Below are positions 24,649 through 36,013 of a DNA stretch of 64,000 bases, piece by piece. Source of the DNA: Luzula sylvatica. Taxonomy: Eukaryota; Streptophyta; Magnoliopsida; Poales; Juncaceae. The notes below the pieces were generated by a model, which worked only from the letters and a program-made list of their open reading frames with translations, searched no databases and was not told the DNA's origin. The position numbers and the translations under genes are program-made. The stretch covers positions 9,988,862-10,052,861 of the forward strand of contig OX326959.1 in assembly GCA_946800325.1 (NCBI GenBank). The letters are read 5' to 3'. Every line of letters begins with the position of its first letter. The first letter of the stretch is position 1.

Positions 24649-24747
24649 AATCATTACTAGTCAATTTCTTAAAAACACTTCAAAAGATTCTCTGTAATAA
24701 TTTAATAATAGTCTACTCATTTTTTTGGCTGACCCATTTAAAAAATA

Positions 24748-25758
24748 GGAAATTTTCAAATATCCCCCTAACTTTTCTTGAATTTGTAATAAAATCCTAA
24801 CATTTGTAAACTAAAAAAAAACCTCTAAAGGAGATTTCATTTTCAAATACCCCTCTTTTAATATTTTCCAAATAACACCATTTCATGGTGTTAAAAACAT
24901 TTTGGACCAAAATACTTCTCTATTTTTCATATTTAATTTTATTAAGCCTCTTTTTGTATCATTTTATTAATTTAAAAATCTTTGTAAATATTTTTCAACA
25001 TATATTAATTAAAAAAGATATATATATCATATATAAAATTTTAAAATTTTATTTATTATATATATTATCACACTATCATTAATTAAACAACGATACAAAA
25101 AATATTCTTACAAAATAGCACAAAAAAATATTCTTACAAATATCTTGACAAAATAATATTAGTTTTAATTCTCAATAGTTAGTAAAAAATAATTACTAAA
25201 ATAGTATATTTTTTTGTCAAAATAGCAATGAATGAATGAACATTAAAACTAGCATTAAAATAGTATTGTCTAGTTTTAATTTCAACATCTATTTTGATTT
25301 CAGCGTCTACTTTAATTTTAGTAGCTAGTTTTATTAACAATGATGGATATTAAAATTACATGCTAAAATATTATTATTTTGTGGAGATATTTTCAGAAAT
25401 ATTTTTTTACATCTTTGCTTATTTTTAGATTATTTAATGCTAATTTCGTATGACAAAAATATATAATAAATAATATATTAATATTATGTATTTGACATAT
25501 AGTTTTTTAAATTAGCGTATGTTAAAAAAATATCTATGGATATTTTTTAAATTAATAAGATAATACAAAAAATTGTTTAATGAAATTAAATACCAAAATA
25601 GAGAGTATTTTGATCAATTTTTGTTTTGACATCAAGAAATGTTAAAATTAACCTCGGTAAGGAATATTTGAAAATGAAATTTTGTTTGTAGAAGTTTTTT
25701 TGGAATTTTTAAAAAGTTAAATTCAAAAAGAAGTTATTTGACTATTTGAAAATTTTCC
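24748..25758. mobile_element. Long-inverted-repeat element E2 (MULE-like), non-autonomous
   Basis: The ends are GGAAATTTTCAAATA at the left and the complement of GGAAAATTTTCAAATA at the right. Inside each arm are the family landmarks: 'tcatttcaaat/ttttcaaatac', 'ggtgttaaaa', and 'ttggaccaaaata'. Flanks TAAAAAATA and TAAAAAATT form a 9-bp duplication with one mismatch. The interior is AT-rich and empty. It starts about 100 bp after the U11/U12-35K stop codon. Confidence 0.75.
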
Positions 25759-26080
25759 TAAAAAATTCAATTAAAAAATATTCAATGAATAAATTTTTTT
25801 TTTTTTTTTTAAAATAAAGCAGCCTCCTGTGCTGACTTAGAACTTAGAAGTAGGTAGAGATTACTAATGTACACCCACATCGTAATACATACAACTGTAA
25901 TTTACACATGACATGGCAATTAGAAGTTATCAATATCCATTGAGATTTATACACGTGGTATTAAGTAATAATACGTATATTTTGAATGTAAAAAATATTT
26001 ATTAAAGCACTATTAGCAAGTAAGCAAAAATCTGACTCACTCACCCTTCTCGTTTTCATCGCCTCCAACAACAAAGAACA
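25759..26080 (+). promoter_or_regulatory. Short promoter and 5' UTR region of biotin synthase
   Basis: Only about 320 bp separate element E2 from the BIO2 start codon. No sharp TATA box was fixed, although AT-rich stretches occur near 25970-26000. Part of the promoter may therefore overlap the transposon arm. This is inference. Confidence 0.35.
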
Positions 26081-27684
26081 ATGCTTATAGTAAGATCGCT
26101 GCGTTGTCGTCTCCGCCCGTCATTCGCTGGCGCCGGACCGGCGGCGGCGTACTCGAGTTCCGCTGCGGCGGTTCAGGCAGAACGGACGATAAAGGATGGA
26201 CCGAGAAATGACTGGAAACGAGAAGATATCAAAGCTGTTTATGATTCTCCCGTTTTAGATCTCCTTTTTCACGGTGTATGCATGCCATTTTCTCTCTTCT
26301 CATCTATTTCTTAATCTTCCTTTTTGTATTGCGTTGATTTGAGTTTATAAGAATTTATTATGTGCTAATTTGTGCAAAATTTATGGATTGTATTAGGCAC
26401 AAGTTCACAGAAAAGCTCACAATTTTAGAGAAGTACAACAATGCACTTTACTTTCGATTAAAACTGGTGGATGCAGCGAAGATTGTTCGTATTGTCCCCA
26501 ATCATCTCGATATGATACTGGTTTGAAAGCGCAAAAATTAATGAATAAAGATGCTGTCATTGAAGCTGCAACGAAGGTATATTCTTCATCCTGCAATTTT
26601 TTTTATTCTCGATCGTTTCATTTAATTCATGGTTTATTGCACAATTTATGTAAAATCAAGGTTTATTTTTCTATTAAACTTTTAATTTGGTATGTCAAAA
26701 ATTAAATTAAATCAATTTGTAGGCAAAAGAGGCAGGAAGCACGAGATTTTGCATGGGAGCTGCTTGGCGAGACACGATTGGTCGAAAGACAAACTTCAAC
26801 CAAATTCTTGAATACGTTAAGGAGATAAGGTAATTCAAACTTCTAACACTGTGATGGTAAACCAAATATGTTATACCAGTCAGCGAAATTTCTTTTCTGT
26901 TACCAGAGGAATGGGTATGGAAGTATGTTGTACATTAGGCATGATAGAGAAACAACAAGCCGAAGATCTCAAAAAAGCTGGTCTCACCGCTTATAATCAT
27001 AATTTGGATACTTCTAGAGAATATTATCCAAATATTATCACCACTCGATCTTATGATGATAGACTCCAAACCCTAGAATATGTTCGCGATGCTGGAATCA
27101 ATGTTTGTTCAGGTAATAAGTTCTCTCTCTCTCTCTCTAAACCCTAAACCCTAAACCTCTCCTTTTTGTAATTTGTAGGAGGAATAATTGGTCTTGGAGA
27201 AGCAGAAGAAGATCGAATAGGATTATTACATACTCTCGCCACTTTACCAACTCATCCTGAAAGCGTACCAATCAACGCATTGGTACCAGTTAAAGGCACT
27301 CCTCTTCAAGATCAAAAGGTACGTACCACTAACATAACTCTCTAAACCCTAATTTCATCCTTTATTTATTTAATAATTTATGATTGTTTAATTCAGCCAG
27401 TGGAGATATGGGAGATGATAAGAATGATAGCGACGGCACGGATCACGATGCCGGAGTCGATGGTGCGGCTTTCTGCGGGGCGAGTGCGGTTCTCGATGTC
27501 CGAACAGGCGCTCTGTTTCATGGCGGGCGCGAACTCGATTTTCACGGGAGAGAAACTGTTGACGACTGCGAATAATGATTTCGATGCGGATCAACTAATG
27601 TTTAAGATTTTAGGGTTGAGTCCGAAACCGCCGAGTTTCGGGGAGAGTGAGAACGAGAAGAGTGATGCGGTGGTTGCCATGTAG
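26081..27684 (+). CDS. BIO2: Biotin synthase, mitochondrial
   Basis: A radical SAM enzyme that inserts sulfur into dethiobiotin, the last step of biotin synthesis, in mitochondria. Exons: 26081-26275, 26397-26576, 26723-26829, 26907-27112, 27179-27318 and 27397-27684, giving 371 aa, the usual plant length. The first 35 or so residues are rich in Arg, Ala and Ser, as in a mitochondrial presequence. The 4Fe-4S/SAM cysteines are in CSEDCSYC (Cys91, Cys95, Cys98). Later family blocks are [40 protein letters not shown] and [34 protein letters not shown]. The arginine of RLSAGR and the Cys in NVCSGG, which bind the 2Fe-2S cluster region, are present. All introns are short GT-AG, and intron 4 carries a telo-box. 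A rearranged partial copy lies at 30270-30840. Looks fully functional. Confidence 0.97.
27139..27156 (+). promoter_or_regulatory. Telo-box pair in intron 4 of BIO2
   Basis: AAACCCTAAACCCTAAAC directly follows a CT-dinucleotide run. It could be a regulatory telo-box or a small telomere-like insertion. Confidence 0.35.
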
Positions 27685-29145
27685 GGTTATTTTCGTCCGA
27701 TTTTTTTATGGTAGTGTTTTGGTGTTTTTCGAGGATTATGGTATATTGTATTTCATTGTACTTGTGTTATTGGAAACTAGTATTTCTTTAGGTTATTAGT
27801 TTTATCTAATGTTTTATTTTGTAGTCTTTTATTTATATTGTCAAAAAAAAAAAATTCTCCTCTTTTAGGCCCGACCGAATAAACGTTATTTCTCCTTTTT
27901 AGGCCCAAATTCAACTCCAAAATTATGTATTTTTGAGTTTTTTTTTCACCGTTCATACAATATTGTTCAAATTTAGTAGTCATGTGAACGATACTTGGTC
28001 ATGCGATATATTTTTGTGCTCAGGATATAAGTGTGAGTTAATAGCATAACTCAACTGTAAATACTATTATTGAGATAAGTAGTAGACGTAACATAGCCGA
28101 ATTACTATATGTATAGAACTGAACGAAAAACATTCATAAAATACTAGAGAAAATCAAAATATATGAATTATAAAGATATCCGTTCCACAGCATCTATCAT
28201 ATTCTTCCATGCAAAAATCCTCAAGATCTCAGTTTAGAATGTGGATGTTTTTTCGGGGTGCTTTGCCCACGGGGGTATGTTTAGGGTTTCGACTTTCTAT
28301 TTTGTATTATGTTTTAATTTTGTCTTTCGAACGTAGGTCTTGCGTAAATTTCCGTTGCCGAACTCAGTAATGTTGTGGTTCGTGGCATGGCACCTACTGA
28401 ATTTGCGGTCTCTCTCTCTCTCTCTCTTAGTCCTTGTTTATCTCTCTTACCCTAATTGTAGTTATTGATCGTATTTTTTTTTTCAGCGTAGTGGTGTAGG
28501 ATCTGATAAAAAGACTGACAGGACGACTAAGAGTATCTTTCTGATGCTTTCTTTCTCAAAGATAAAATTTCTAATTTCTAATTAATCTAATAAAGATATG
28601 TTTGGAGACGAAATTTTGGGTCATGGATTAGCTAGGAACCCAATATTTGCACAGGTGACCGAATATACTTTTGGGTGTTTTGTGTTATTTTTATAAATCC
28701 ATGGATATTATTCCTAGCCTAGCCAAATCAATACGATCAAATTTGGTCACTTTAAAAATGTAGGTCAAACATAATTTTTTGTTAGGATCGGTGAGGAAAT
28801 TATTAAAATAACATGTAATCAAATTCCATATCAAATATATGTATTTATTTAAACAATTTATTTGTCTATTTATTTATTTTATATTTTTATTTAAACAATT
28901 TTATTATTTAATAAAGTATAATTGGAAGAAATAAACAGTACAATTAAATTTATGAAGTAAACACATTACATCTAATATAATGAAAATTCAATAATAATAA
29001 CTCAAATTGAAAAATACAACTCCGAAGTGATACAACTACAAAAATGAAATTCTCAATGTCGGCCAATTCTATATTTAGTAATGTAGTTTTCCCATACTTT
29101 CATGGCAATTTTCTCCTTTTTGAGTACCCGCTATTCGTTGATTAC
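27685..29145. other. BIO2 3' region and first copy of a dispersed block
   Basis: The 3' UTR covers about 27685-27990. From about 27800 to 28620 the sequence is the reference copy of a block that recurs, in part, at 30660-31259 plus 37937-38100, and at 39360-39990. Landmarks are 'catgcgat..tttttgctcaggatataagtgtgagtta', 'taacatagccgaattactatatgtatagaactgaacgaa', 'tttttcggggtgctttgcccac' and the CT-run followed by 'cagcgtagtggtgtag'. The block has no open frame. It may include an unrecognised non-coding gene or be an ordinary repeat. Confidence 0.5.
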
Positions 29146-29405
29146 TTAGTGATTCAATATTATCATTATATAATGATTTCCTTCAGATATCGACACAAGC
29201 TCATTTGTAGATATTTCAGAAATAGAATGAGTTGGCCATACCGTGTTCCCATTACGGTTAACAATAAAATTATGAAGGAGACGTGCAACTGTGACTATAT
29301 CTCTCTGTGATTCAGGCATATAATATGCTGTAGTTTTCAGATTGGAAACCACATCCTAAGCACACCAATTATTCGCTCCACATGATTTCTTAGTTGTACG
29401 TGTGA
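29146..29405 (-). pseudogene. PIF/Harbinger-type transposase C-terminal remnant
   Basis: The minus strand encodes, in two frames, LRNHVERIIGVLRMWFPI and, 10 codons on, ESQRDIVTVARLLHNFIV. Together these match the end of the DDE_4 nuclease domain of HARBI1/PIF transposases, with the pattern 'N-x-x-E-R-x-x-G-x-L-x-x-x-F-P-I' followed by 'Q-x-x-I-V-x-x-x-x-x-L-H-N-F-I'. A frame change separates them and nothing upstream is preserved, so it is dead. Terminal repeats were not found. Confidence 0.6.
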
Positions 29406-30269
29406 CTATATCTCATTGTCGGCTAGTTTTTTTTAACTTACTATCCGACAGCCCATTTTTTAACTTATTCTCCAACGAATTGTTGCATTGATAAAACAAT
29501 ATTCTCGAAATATTAGTTATATTAAAAATATTTTCTAAAAATTAACTGTATAAAAAAAAATAGTATTCTCTAAAAAATAATATTTTTCAATAACAAGTAG
29601 TATTAAAAAAAAATTACCACAATTAATTTTTAATTTTATTTGCTCAATACAATTTAACCACTTCTAATTCCAACCTTAAACCGACCAAATTCTACTATTT
29701 TCTACTGCTACTGCTCCGCTACCGCCTTGCAAGAACCGCCTTTCTTTGGCAAAAGCAAGTTATGAATGTTGGGAAATGAGGAGAAATGTACATGTTTAAT
29801 GAGCTCTTAATTAGAGATTTTAGGAAAGTTTGAAGTTCGACTGATATCAACTCAACCACAGTTTATTTAAATCAAATTCGCAATTTTCTGATCCATAAAT
29901 TAATTACAATTTTCACATAATTTTATGTATTTATGAGGCCCCTTGTGTCGGTACAACCGTGATAAATCAGTCAGTGTAAATTATGAATAATTGTTACTTC
30001 GTTTACAAGAACTCTACCGGCGAACCCTTCCTCGCAGCAATCATCATCTCACACCTCACTTAAAGCGGAATTAAATCATGTCGCCGCTATAAATGGGTGG
30101 AACCGAAATTAAATTGTTGTTATTAAAATTTTTTCATGTGCACATGTAATTAATAATTAATGAAAAATCTAGAATTAAATCGATTAGAGAATATTTACAA
30201 ATAAAGAATATTGTGTACGTATGTAATAGATTATCCATATTTAATTGCAGTATATTTATGAAAAATCCT
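29406..30269. repeat. Dispersed block with copies at 39121-39300 and 46880-47360
   Basis: 'aaatcaaattcgcaattttctgatcc.taaatta' (about 29860-29905) recurs at 39220 and 46910. 'ccggcgaacccttcctcgcagcaat' with its flanks (about 30015-30190) recurs at 47185-47360. The block leads directly into the BIO2 fragment. No gene is seen. Confidence 0.6.
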
Positions 30270-30840
30270 TCAATCGATTAAAACTGGTGAATGCAGCGAG
30301 GATTGTACGTATTGCCCCCAATCATCTTGATACGATATTGGTTTGATTCGTTTGTAAGATAATAAATTAATGAATAAAAATGCTGTCATTGATGCTGCAA
30401 CAAAGGTATATTCTTCATCCTCTATTTTTTTTTTTCTTTTTCTTGATCGTTTCATTGGTGGTTTATTGCACAATTTATACAAAAACGAGGTATATTTTTC
30501 TATTGAACTTTTAATTTTGTATTTTAAAAAAATAAACTAATCAATTTGTAGGCAAAAGAGGCAGGAAGCGCAAGATTTTGCATCTGCGTGGCGAGACACG
30601 ATTGGCCGGAAGACAAACTTCAACCAAATTCTTGAATATGCAAAAGAGGCAGGAAGCGCAAGTTTTATCTAATGTTTTATTTTGTTGTCTTTTATTTATA
30701 TTGTCAAAAAAAAAATCTCCTCTTTTAGGCCCTTCTTATTTCTCCTCCTTTATGTATTTTTGAGTTTTCTTTTTCACTGTTCTTACATTTTATTGTTCAA
30801 ATTTGGTTGAGTCATGTGAATGATACTTGGTCATGCGATC
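30270..30840 (+). pseudogene. Rearranged partial copy of BIO2 with intron retained
   Basis: It begins inside exon 2 of BIO2, keeps the codons for the CSEDC..YC cluster motif, then intron 2, then exon 3. Exon 3 has an internal deletion (in 'tgcatgggagctgcttggcgagac'). The phrase 'gcaaaagaggcaggaagc' occurs twice (30552 and 30640), and the second copy jumps directly to the BIO2 3' UTR equivalent of position 27800. Exons 4-6 are missing. An in-frame stop follows the cluster motif. Retained introns show duplication at the DNA level and rule out retroposition. Confidence 0.85.
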
Positions 30841-31259
30841 TTTTATTTTTTGCTCAGGATATAAGTGTGAGCTAAGAGCATAACTTAACTATAAATAATA
30901 TCATTGAGATAAGTAGTAGACGTAACATAGCCGAATTACTATATGTATAGAACTGAACGAAAAACATTCATAAAATATTAGAGAAAATCAAAATATATGA
31001 ATTATGAGAGAGCCGCAAGTGCAACAATAACCATAATCTTCAATGCAAAAACCAAAAACCATCAAGATCGCAGTTTAGTGTGTGCATGTTTTTTCGGGGT
31101 GCTTTGCCCACGGAGGTATGTCTAGGATTTCGACTTTATATTTTGTATTATGTTTTAATTTTGTTTTTCGTTGTGTAGGTCTTGCCTAAATTTTCGTTGG
31201 CGAAATCAATAATGTTGTGGTTCGTGACATGACTCCTACTGAATTTGCGGTCTCTCTCT

Positions 31260-31620
31260 CAGGTCCGGTCCTTTATGTTGGGCCAAGAGACTAATGTCAA
31301 TGTCCATCAATTTTGAAAGTGCCACATTTTTTTTTAATATATAATATTTATAAGCCCAATATAATTTTTCGGCCTAAACAATTCTTTGGGGCCGTTTGAT
31401 ATGCAAGAGAGTGTGGGACAATCTTTATTTTTTTGGAAACTGTGGGACATCTCTTGTTTGAAGTGCAATAATTTGTGAGAATCCATTTTCTTGCTCATTT
31501 TTGTCTCCTTTATTTTCCATATTTTTAGATGACAATGTTTTCCTTTCAAAAAGAAGAGAAAACACTTTCTTTCGTCATTAAGTGAGTAATTATAAAATAA
31601 AAATGATTAATAAAAGGTGG
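31260..31620. other. Left edge of a 6.7-kb nested insertion block
   Basis: Comparison with 28410-28440 shows that the BIO2-downstream block is broken inside its CT run at 31259 and resumes at 37937. The left edge reads CAGGTCCGGTCC and the right edge, read inwards, CAGGCCGGCCCTG. These are similar to hAT-type ends, but the CT repeat hides any target duplication. The rest of the stretch holds no gene. Confidence 0.45.
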
Positions 31621-31621
31621 A

Positions 31622-31658
<37 letters not shown>

Positions 31659-31696
31659 CTGAATAAAATAATAAAATAAAATAATAGTAATATGAA

Positions 31697-31732
<36 letters not shown>

Positions 31733-32150
31733 TATTATTATTATAACAACAACAACCACAAAAATAATAATAATTATAATAATTGTAATAACAAAATTAA
31801 TAATACTCATAATAATAATAAATAATAAAGTGTAATATTAACAATAATAATAACAACAACGACATAATAATAATAATCAGAATAATAAAAATAAAAATAA
31901 TATAATAATACTCATAACAATAATTAAAATATGAATAACAACATAATAATTTACAATAATAGTAACAACAACAAGAACATAATAATAATAATAATAATAA
32001 TAATAATTTGAATAACAAACTAATAATTTTTGAATAAAATTACAAAAATAATAAAAATAAAATAATAATACTAATAAATAATACTAATAAATACTTACTT
32101 TTATTTTTATTATTATTATTATAGCATTAATAATAATTAGTTAATTAATC
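31622..32150. repeat. Long (AAT)n trinucleotide microsatellite region
   Basis: About 500 bp of AAT/ATT units with interruptions (AAC, AAAT). The longest pure runs are at 31625-31654, 31700-31735 and 31978-32008. Hydrophobic open frames across it are artefacts. Confidence 0.9.
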
Positions 32151-32294
32151 AATAATATAAAATTATTATTTTCACATTAAGATCAAACTTTATTTATTTA
32201 TGATAATTTTGATGTACATTTATAAGGTTGATTCAAAATCTCTCCTCCCTTTAAATTTTGAATACCAAGCACCTGGTGAGGCCACGTCATCGAT

Positions 32295-32430
32295 CACTGT
32301 TCACAGGCACTGTTTGGTACTGTTCAACCGACACTGTTTTGTACTGTTTGGTACTGTTCAACCGACACTGTTTGGTACTGTTCGTCGTTCACTGTTCAAC
32401 CGACACTGTTTGGTACTGTTCACCCGGGTA
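32295..32430 (+). repeat. ACTGTTC-rich tandem repeat
   Basis: About nine copies of (T)ACTGTTC or ACTGTTT in units such as 'ttggtactgttcaaccgacactg' of 23-35 bp. It ends in ACTGTTCATCATTTTT, a phrase repeated at 36234. Similar ACTGTTCA ends occur in the 55544-58039 element. Confidence 0.8.
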
Positions 32431-32478
32431 CTGTTCATCATTTTTTTTTTTTTTTTTTTTTTTGAATTTTATTTTATT

Positions 32479-32598
32479 CGACATATGTCTTGTGTTCTAA
32501 ATAAAATATTTGAATTTTTCATCGTATTAATAAATATAATTGACATATGTCTTGTGTTCTAAATAAAATATTTGAATTTTTCATCGTATTAATAAATA
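32479..32598 (+). repeat. 62-bp tandem array, part 1, interrupted by the Pack-MULE
   Basis: Two units of 'gacatatgtcttgtgttcta...tcatcgtattaataaat'. The third unit is on the other side of the Pack-MULE at 36005-36070. A second array of three units is at 36284-36470 and has the same right flank. The original locus was therefore a roughly 390-bp segment duplicated in tandem. Confidence 0.9.
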
Positions 32599-33118
32599 GG
32601 GGGAATTTCTCATGTATCCCTACTAAATTCGAAAATTACATATTTCTCCCTCTTAAATTGTAAATATCATATTTATCCCTGCTAAACACAATTAATATCA
32701 AATTTATCCTTACTAAAATTATTTAATATCAAATTTATCCCTACCGTTAAATTCACATTAAACTTAACAGAAATTTGAATATTATATTTAGTTGAATTAT
32801 AAAGATTAAATTTCTTTGACCATAATACCCTTACTAAACAATACTTCAAAATCCAAATCCATTAAGAAACCTTACCCGTTGAAGAACTTGATCTCACCCT
32901 CAATCACCGTTCATGTCTTCTCATCTTCTCTTCCTAACACCCCTTTTCATTGCACTTCTTAACACTGGTCGATTTCCTCTTCACGGCGACTGATCAACTA
33001 AGCACGGCGACTGAGCAATTTCTTCTCGAAAATCGATTTCCTCTCATCTTCTCCTTTTCATCTTCTCTTCCTAAAATCGATTTCCACTTCTCGATTTAGG
33101 CGATTTCTTCTCGATTTC

Positions 33119-33235
33119 TAACACTGGTCGATTTCTTCTCGACTTCCTGGAGTGTGTAGCAACTGAGCATGGCGATTTCTAACACTGGTCGATTTCTTCT
33201 CGACTTCCTGGAGTGTGTAACACTGGTCGATTTCT
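33119..33235 (+). repeat. 64-bp tandem duplication inside the Pack-MULE
   Basis: 'ctaacactggtcgatttctt...ctggagtgtgta' occurs twice in full and a third time in part. Single phrases of it recur up to 33300. Confidence 0.85.
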
Positions 33236-34693
33236 TCCTCTTCTCGACTCTATCTTCTCTGGCATGGCGATTGAGGAAGGGCAAGGGATGTGTAGCAACT
33301 GAGCGAGGATTTTTTCTCGACTTTGGCTTCAATTTCTCTTCTCTGGCGTTTTTGAGTTGTGTATCTCGTGGATTTCTCTTCTCTGGCGTTTCTGAGTTAG
33401 GGGTGTGGAGCGACTGGTGACTGATTTTCTAGTACAGGTACGCTCTGACATTTCTGAGTTATGTATCTCGTGTATTTCGCCTCTTTGTTTGAAAAACAAT
33501 ATTCAATCATATTCTCTGATAAATGTATTACTAAATGTATTACTTTCTCTTTTAGATTGCAATGAATCTTGAAATAGATTCGAACATGGACCAAATTGAA
33601 ATGAATCCGATTGACGAATTCGACAAACCTAGATGCCTAGATGGGAGAATATAATTGAATCTCCCAATATTGAGTATTTTTTTCTTATATATCCATAATA
33701 AATTTTCTGAGATTGATACAATAATTTTTAGATTGATACTCTCTCTTTTTAATTTTTGTTTTAGGCATGATTCAATTAATTACAAATTCCGAATAAAATA
33801 CGGAGGATACTTCAAGTTAGTCAAGAATTCGTCTAGGAGAAAATATTGTTTTCCCAAACAAAGGTAAAATGAGCTTATGTAGGGGGCGGGGAAAAATACT
33901 TAGTTATGACACTTCATAATATTGTCTAATATATTTGTCATTCATAATATGTAGTGGGTGGGGAAAAAAGAAAGCACAACCTCCAATGCGATATCGAAGG
34001 ATTAGGCGTGATGATATTTAAGTTGAAGGGTTCTATGTAATTTTGTGGATTTTTGTCGTAATTTTGAAATATTTATGGGTATGGATGTAAAATGAGCTTA
34101 TGTGGTAATTTTGAAACTTTTAAGGGAGGTCTATGTAATTTTGAAACTTTTAAATTCTGAATCTAAGTTGTGGAATTTAGTACTTATATGTGATTTTAGT
34201 TTATTTTAGTTGAATTAAGTTGTGGAATTGAAGTTATGAAATTTAGTTGTGAAATTGTTCAAATAAAATTACATCAATAGAAAATACAAAACAAATCAAG
34301 AATTTTAGTAGTGAAATTGTTCAAATAAAATTACATCAATCGAAGTTATTTACATCAACATTAAAATTATTCACATCAATACTAAAATTATTCACATCGA
34401 TACTTATATTACAAAACACATCGATACTCGTAGTACAAAACACATCGATACTCGTATTACAAAACACATCAATTCCAATTCAAAATACATCAATTCCAAT
34501 TAAAAACACATCAATCCCAATTCAAAATGCCGTCGAAAAATACCGTCTCGAGCCTGCCAAGTATGATTTGGAATCCTTCTCAAGCCTGCCAAATACCGTC
34601 TCGAGCATGCCAACTCACCGACGATCCATCTCCTTCTTTAAAGAATCTCCATCCTAAGGAAACTTTAGGGGTGTTTCTGGAAAGTCTGCAGAC

Positions 34694-35409
34694 CTGGAGT
34701 TTGGAGGAGATACGTGCCAGCGCAGCATCGTCAGGATATGCCACGTCATCATCGTCGTCGTTGTCTCTACTCATCAACTTGTATAATTGCCAATCTTCGT
34801 CTTTCGATCCAAACGTATCCTCTCCCTTGCCCCTAATAATATAGTTATAATGAATTAACACATCACCCAAACCGTACCAATAAGCTGATACCAGTTTTCT
34901 GATGTATGCGTACCTATCAAAAGCAGCGGTTGTGAGAAGCTTCATTCTCTCTCTGAGCCGCATTCAATCTCTCTCCACGCCCCACATTATTATTGTTATT
35001 ATTACCATTACCATTTCCATTCCCATTTGTTTTGAATTTCTTTCTCTGCTCCACTCTCTCACATAACCCCTTATATTTCGCTCGCATCTCTTCCAAATAC
35101 AGCTCTGGATTCTCCCTACAAACCAAAAACTTACAAATCAATATATTTTCTAGAGAGAGAAAGAGAAAGTGCGAAAATAAATAAACCATACAATCGTCTC
35201 TCTTCTTCGAGTTGGTTCTGTTTCTCTCTCATCATTTCCTCTTCGGACCTCTTCTGTTTCGCGCGTATTCGTCCTTCTGCAGTCGTCTTCAAAAACAACT
35301 GTTTCTTCTTTTCCTTAAGCTGATCCGGCGTGAGCAAATCGTCCGGAACGGAGACGAGTGGGTACTTATCCTCTCCATTTCCACCAGCTAACTTATCCTC
35401 TCCAGACAT
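34694..35409 (-). pseudogene. ARP5: Captured ARP5 (actin-related protein 5) fragment, three exons with introns
   Basis: ARP5 is a nuclear actin-related protein of the INO80 chromatin remodeller. The minus strand keeps three exons: 35192-35409, 34914-35115 and 34694-34832. They encode the charged insert region of ARP5: DDLLTPDQLKEKKKQLFLKT, RIRAKQKRSEEE, ENPELYLEEMRAKYKGL, VGRGERLNAAQRE, MKLLTTAAFDR, GKGEDTFGSKDEDWQLYKLM and PDDAALARISSKLQ. The first two junctions have GT donors and AG acceptors on the minus strand. A two-base loss in the GAGAGA run after NAAQRE shifts the frame, so the fragment cannot be read through. The actin fold itself, upstream and downstream, is absent. Retained introns indicate capture of genomic DNA by the Pack-MULE. 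An intact ARP5 gene should exist elsewhere in the genome. Confidence 0.88.
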
Positions 35410-36013
35410 GGAATATTTACGAATGGGCCCTTGGAAGTTGGATAATTGCAAAAAGAGGGCACCGGCAGTTTGCTGAAATCGACAGGTTTGATGTTTTCCG
35501 CTCGGATTTATAATCGGAAGTAGCATCGAAGTACCATCGCTGTCGCCCAGCTATCCCTTCGACCAGCTATCCCTTCGCCCATCTATCGCGTCGCACAGCT
35601 TTAGAGGAGATTTCATCGCCATGCTCCATTGCGTCGCCGAGCTCGTTCCACGAATCGTTCCAAGAAGAAGGGTGTGTTCGGAGAAGAAGAAGAGGTGTGG
35701 TTAGGGTAGTGAAACGAGGGTTCTGAAAGGTTTAGGGTAGACAAGTTAACGGGTATGCGGGTATAAATTAGATATTGGATTAAGATTAGTGAAATAAGGG
35801 ATAAATTAAATATTAGATTTGAGTTAATGAAATGAGGGGTAAATTAGTCATTTAAATTAATTTTCTGTTAAACTTAACAAAAATGTTAAGAAAGGATAAA
35901 TTTGATATTAATTGTATTTAGTAGGGATAAATACGATATTTACAACTTAAGAGGGACAAATATGTAATTTTCGAGTTTAGTAGGGATATATGAGAAATTC
36001 TCCCTAATAAATA

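Larger units (their letters stand above)
32599..36004. mobile_element. Mutator-like Pack-MULE carrying an ARP5 gene fragment
   Basis: The inverted termini start GGGGGAATTTCTCATG at the left and GGGAGAATTTCTCATA at the right, read inwards. They stay closely matched for about 110 bp, with weaker similarity for another 100. A perfect 9-bp target duplication TAATAAATA lies at 32590-32598 and 36005-36013, as expected of Mutator-like elements. The 3.4-kb interior has no recognisable transposase catalytic domain. It carries a captured piece of ARP5 on the minus strand (34694-35409), a 64-bp tandem repeat (33119-33235), a GYF-like 'KYGGYFKLV' reading near 33800 of uncertain origin, and several short tandem repeats (34390-34612). 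The element split a pre-existing tandem array. Confidence 0.9.

Noticed and set aside
31607..32018. Ile/Tyr/Cys-rich minus-strand frames resembling membrane proteins
   Set aside because: They are translations of the (AAT)n microsatellite.
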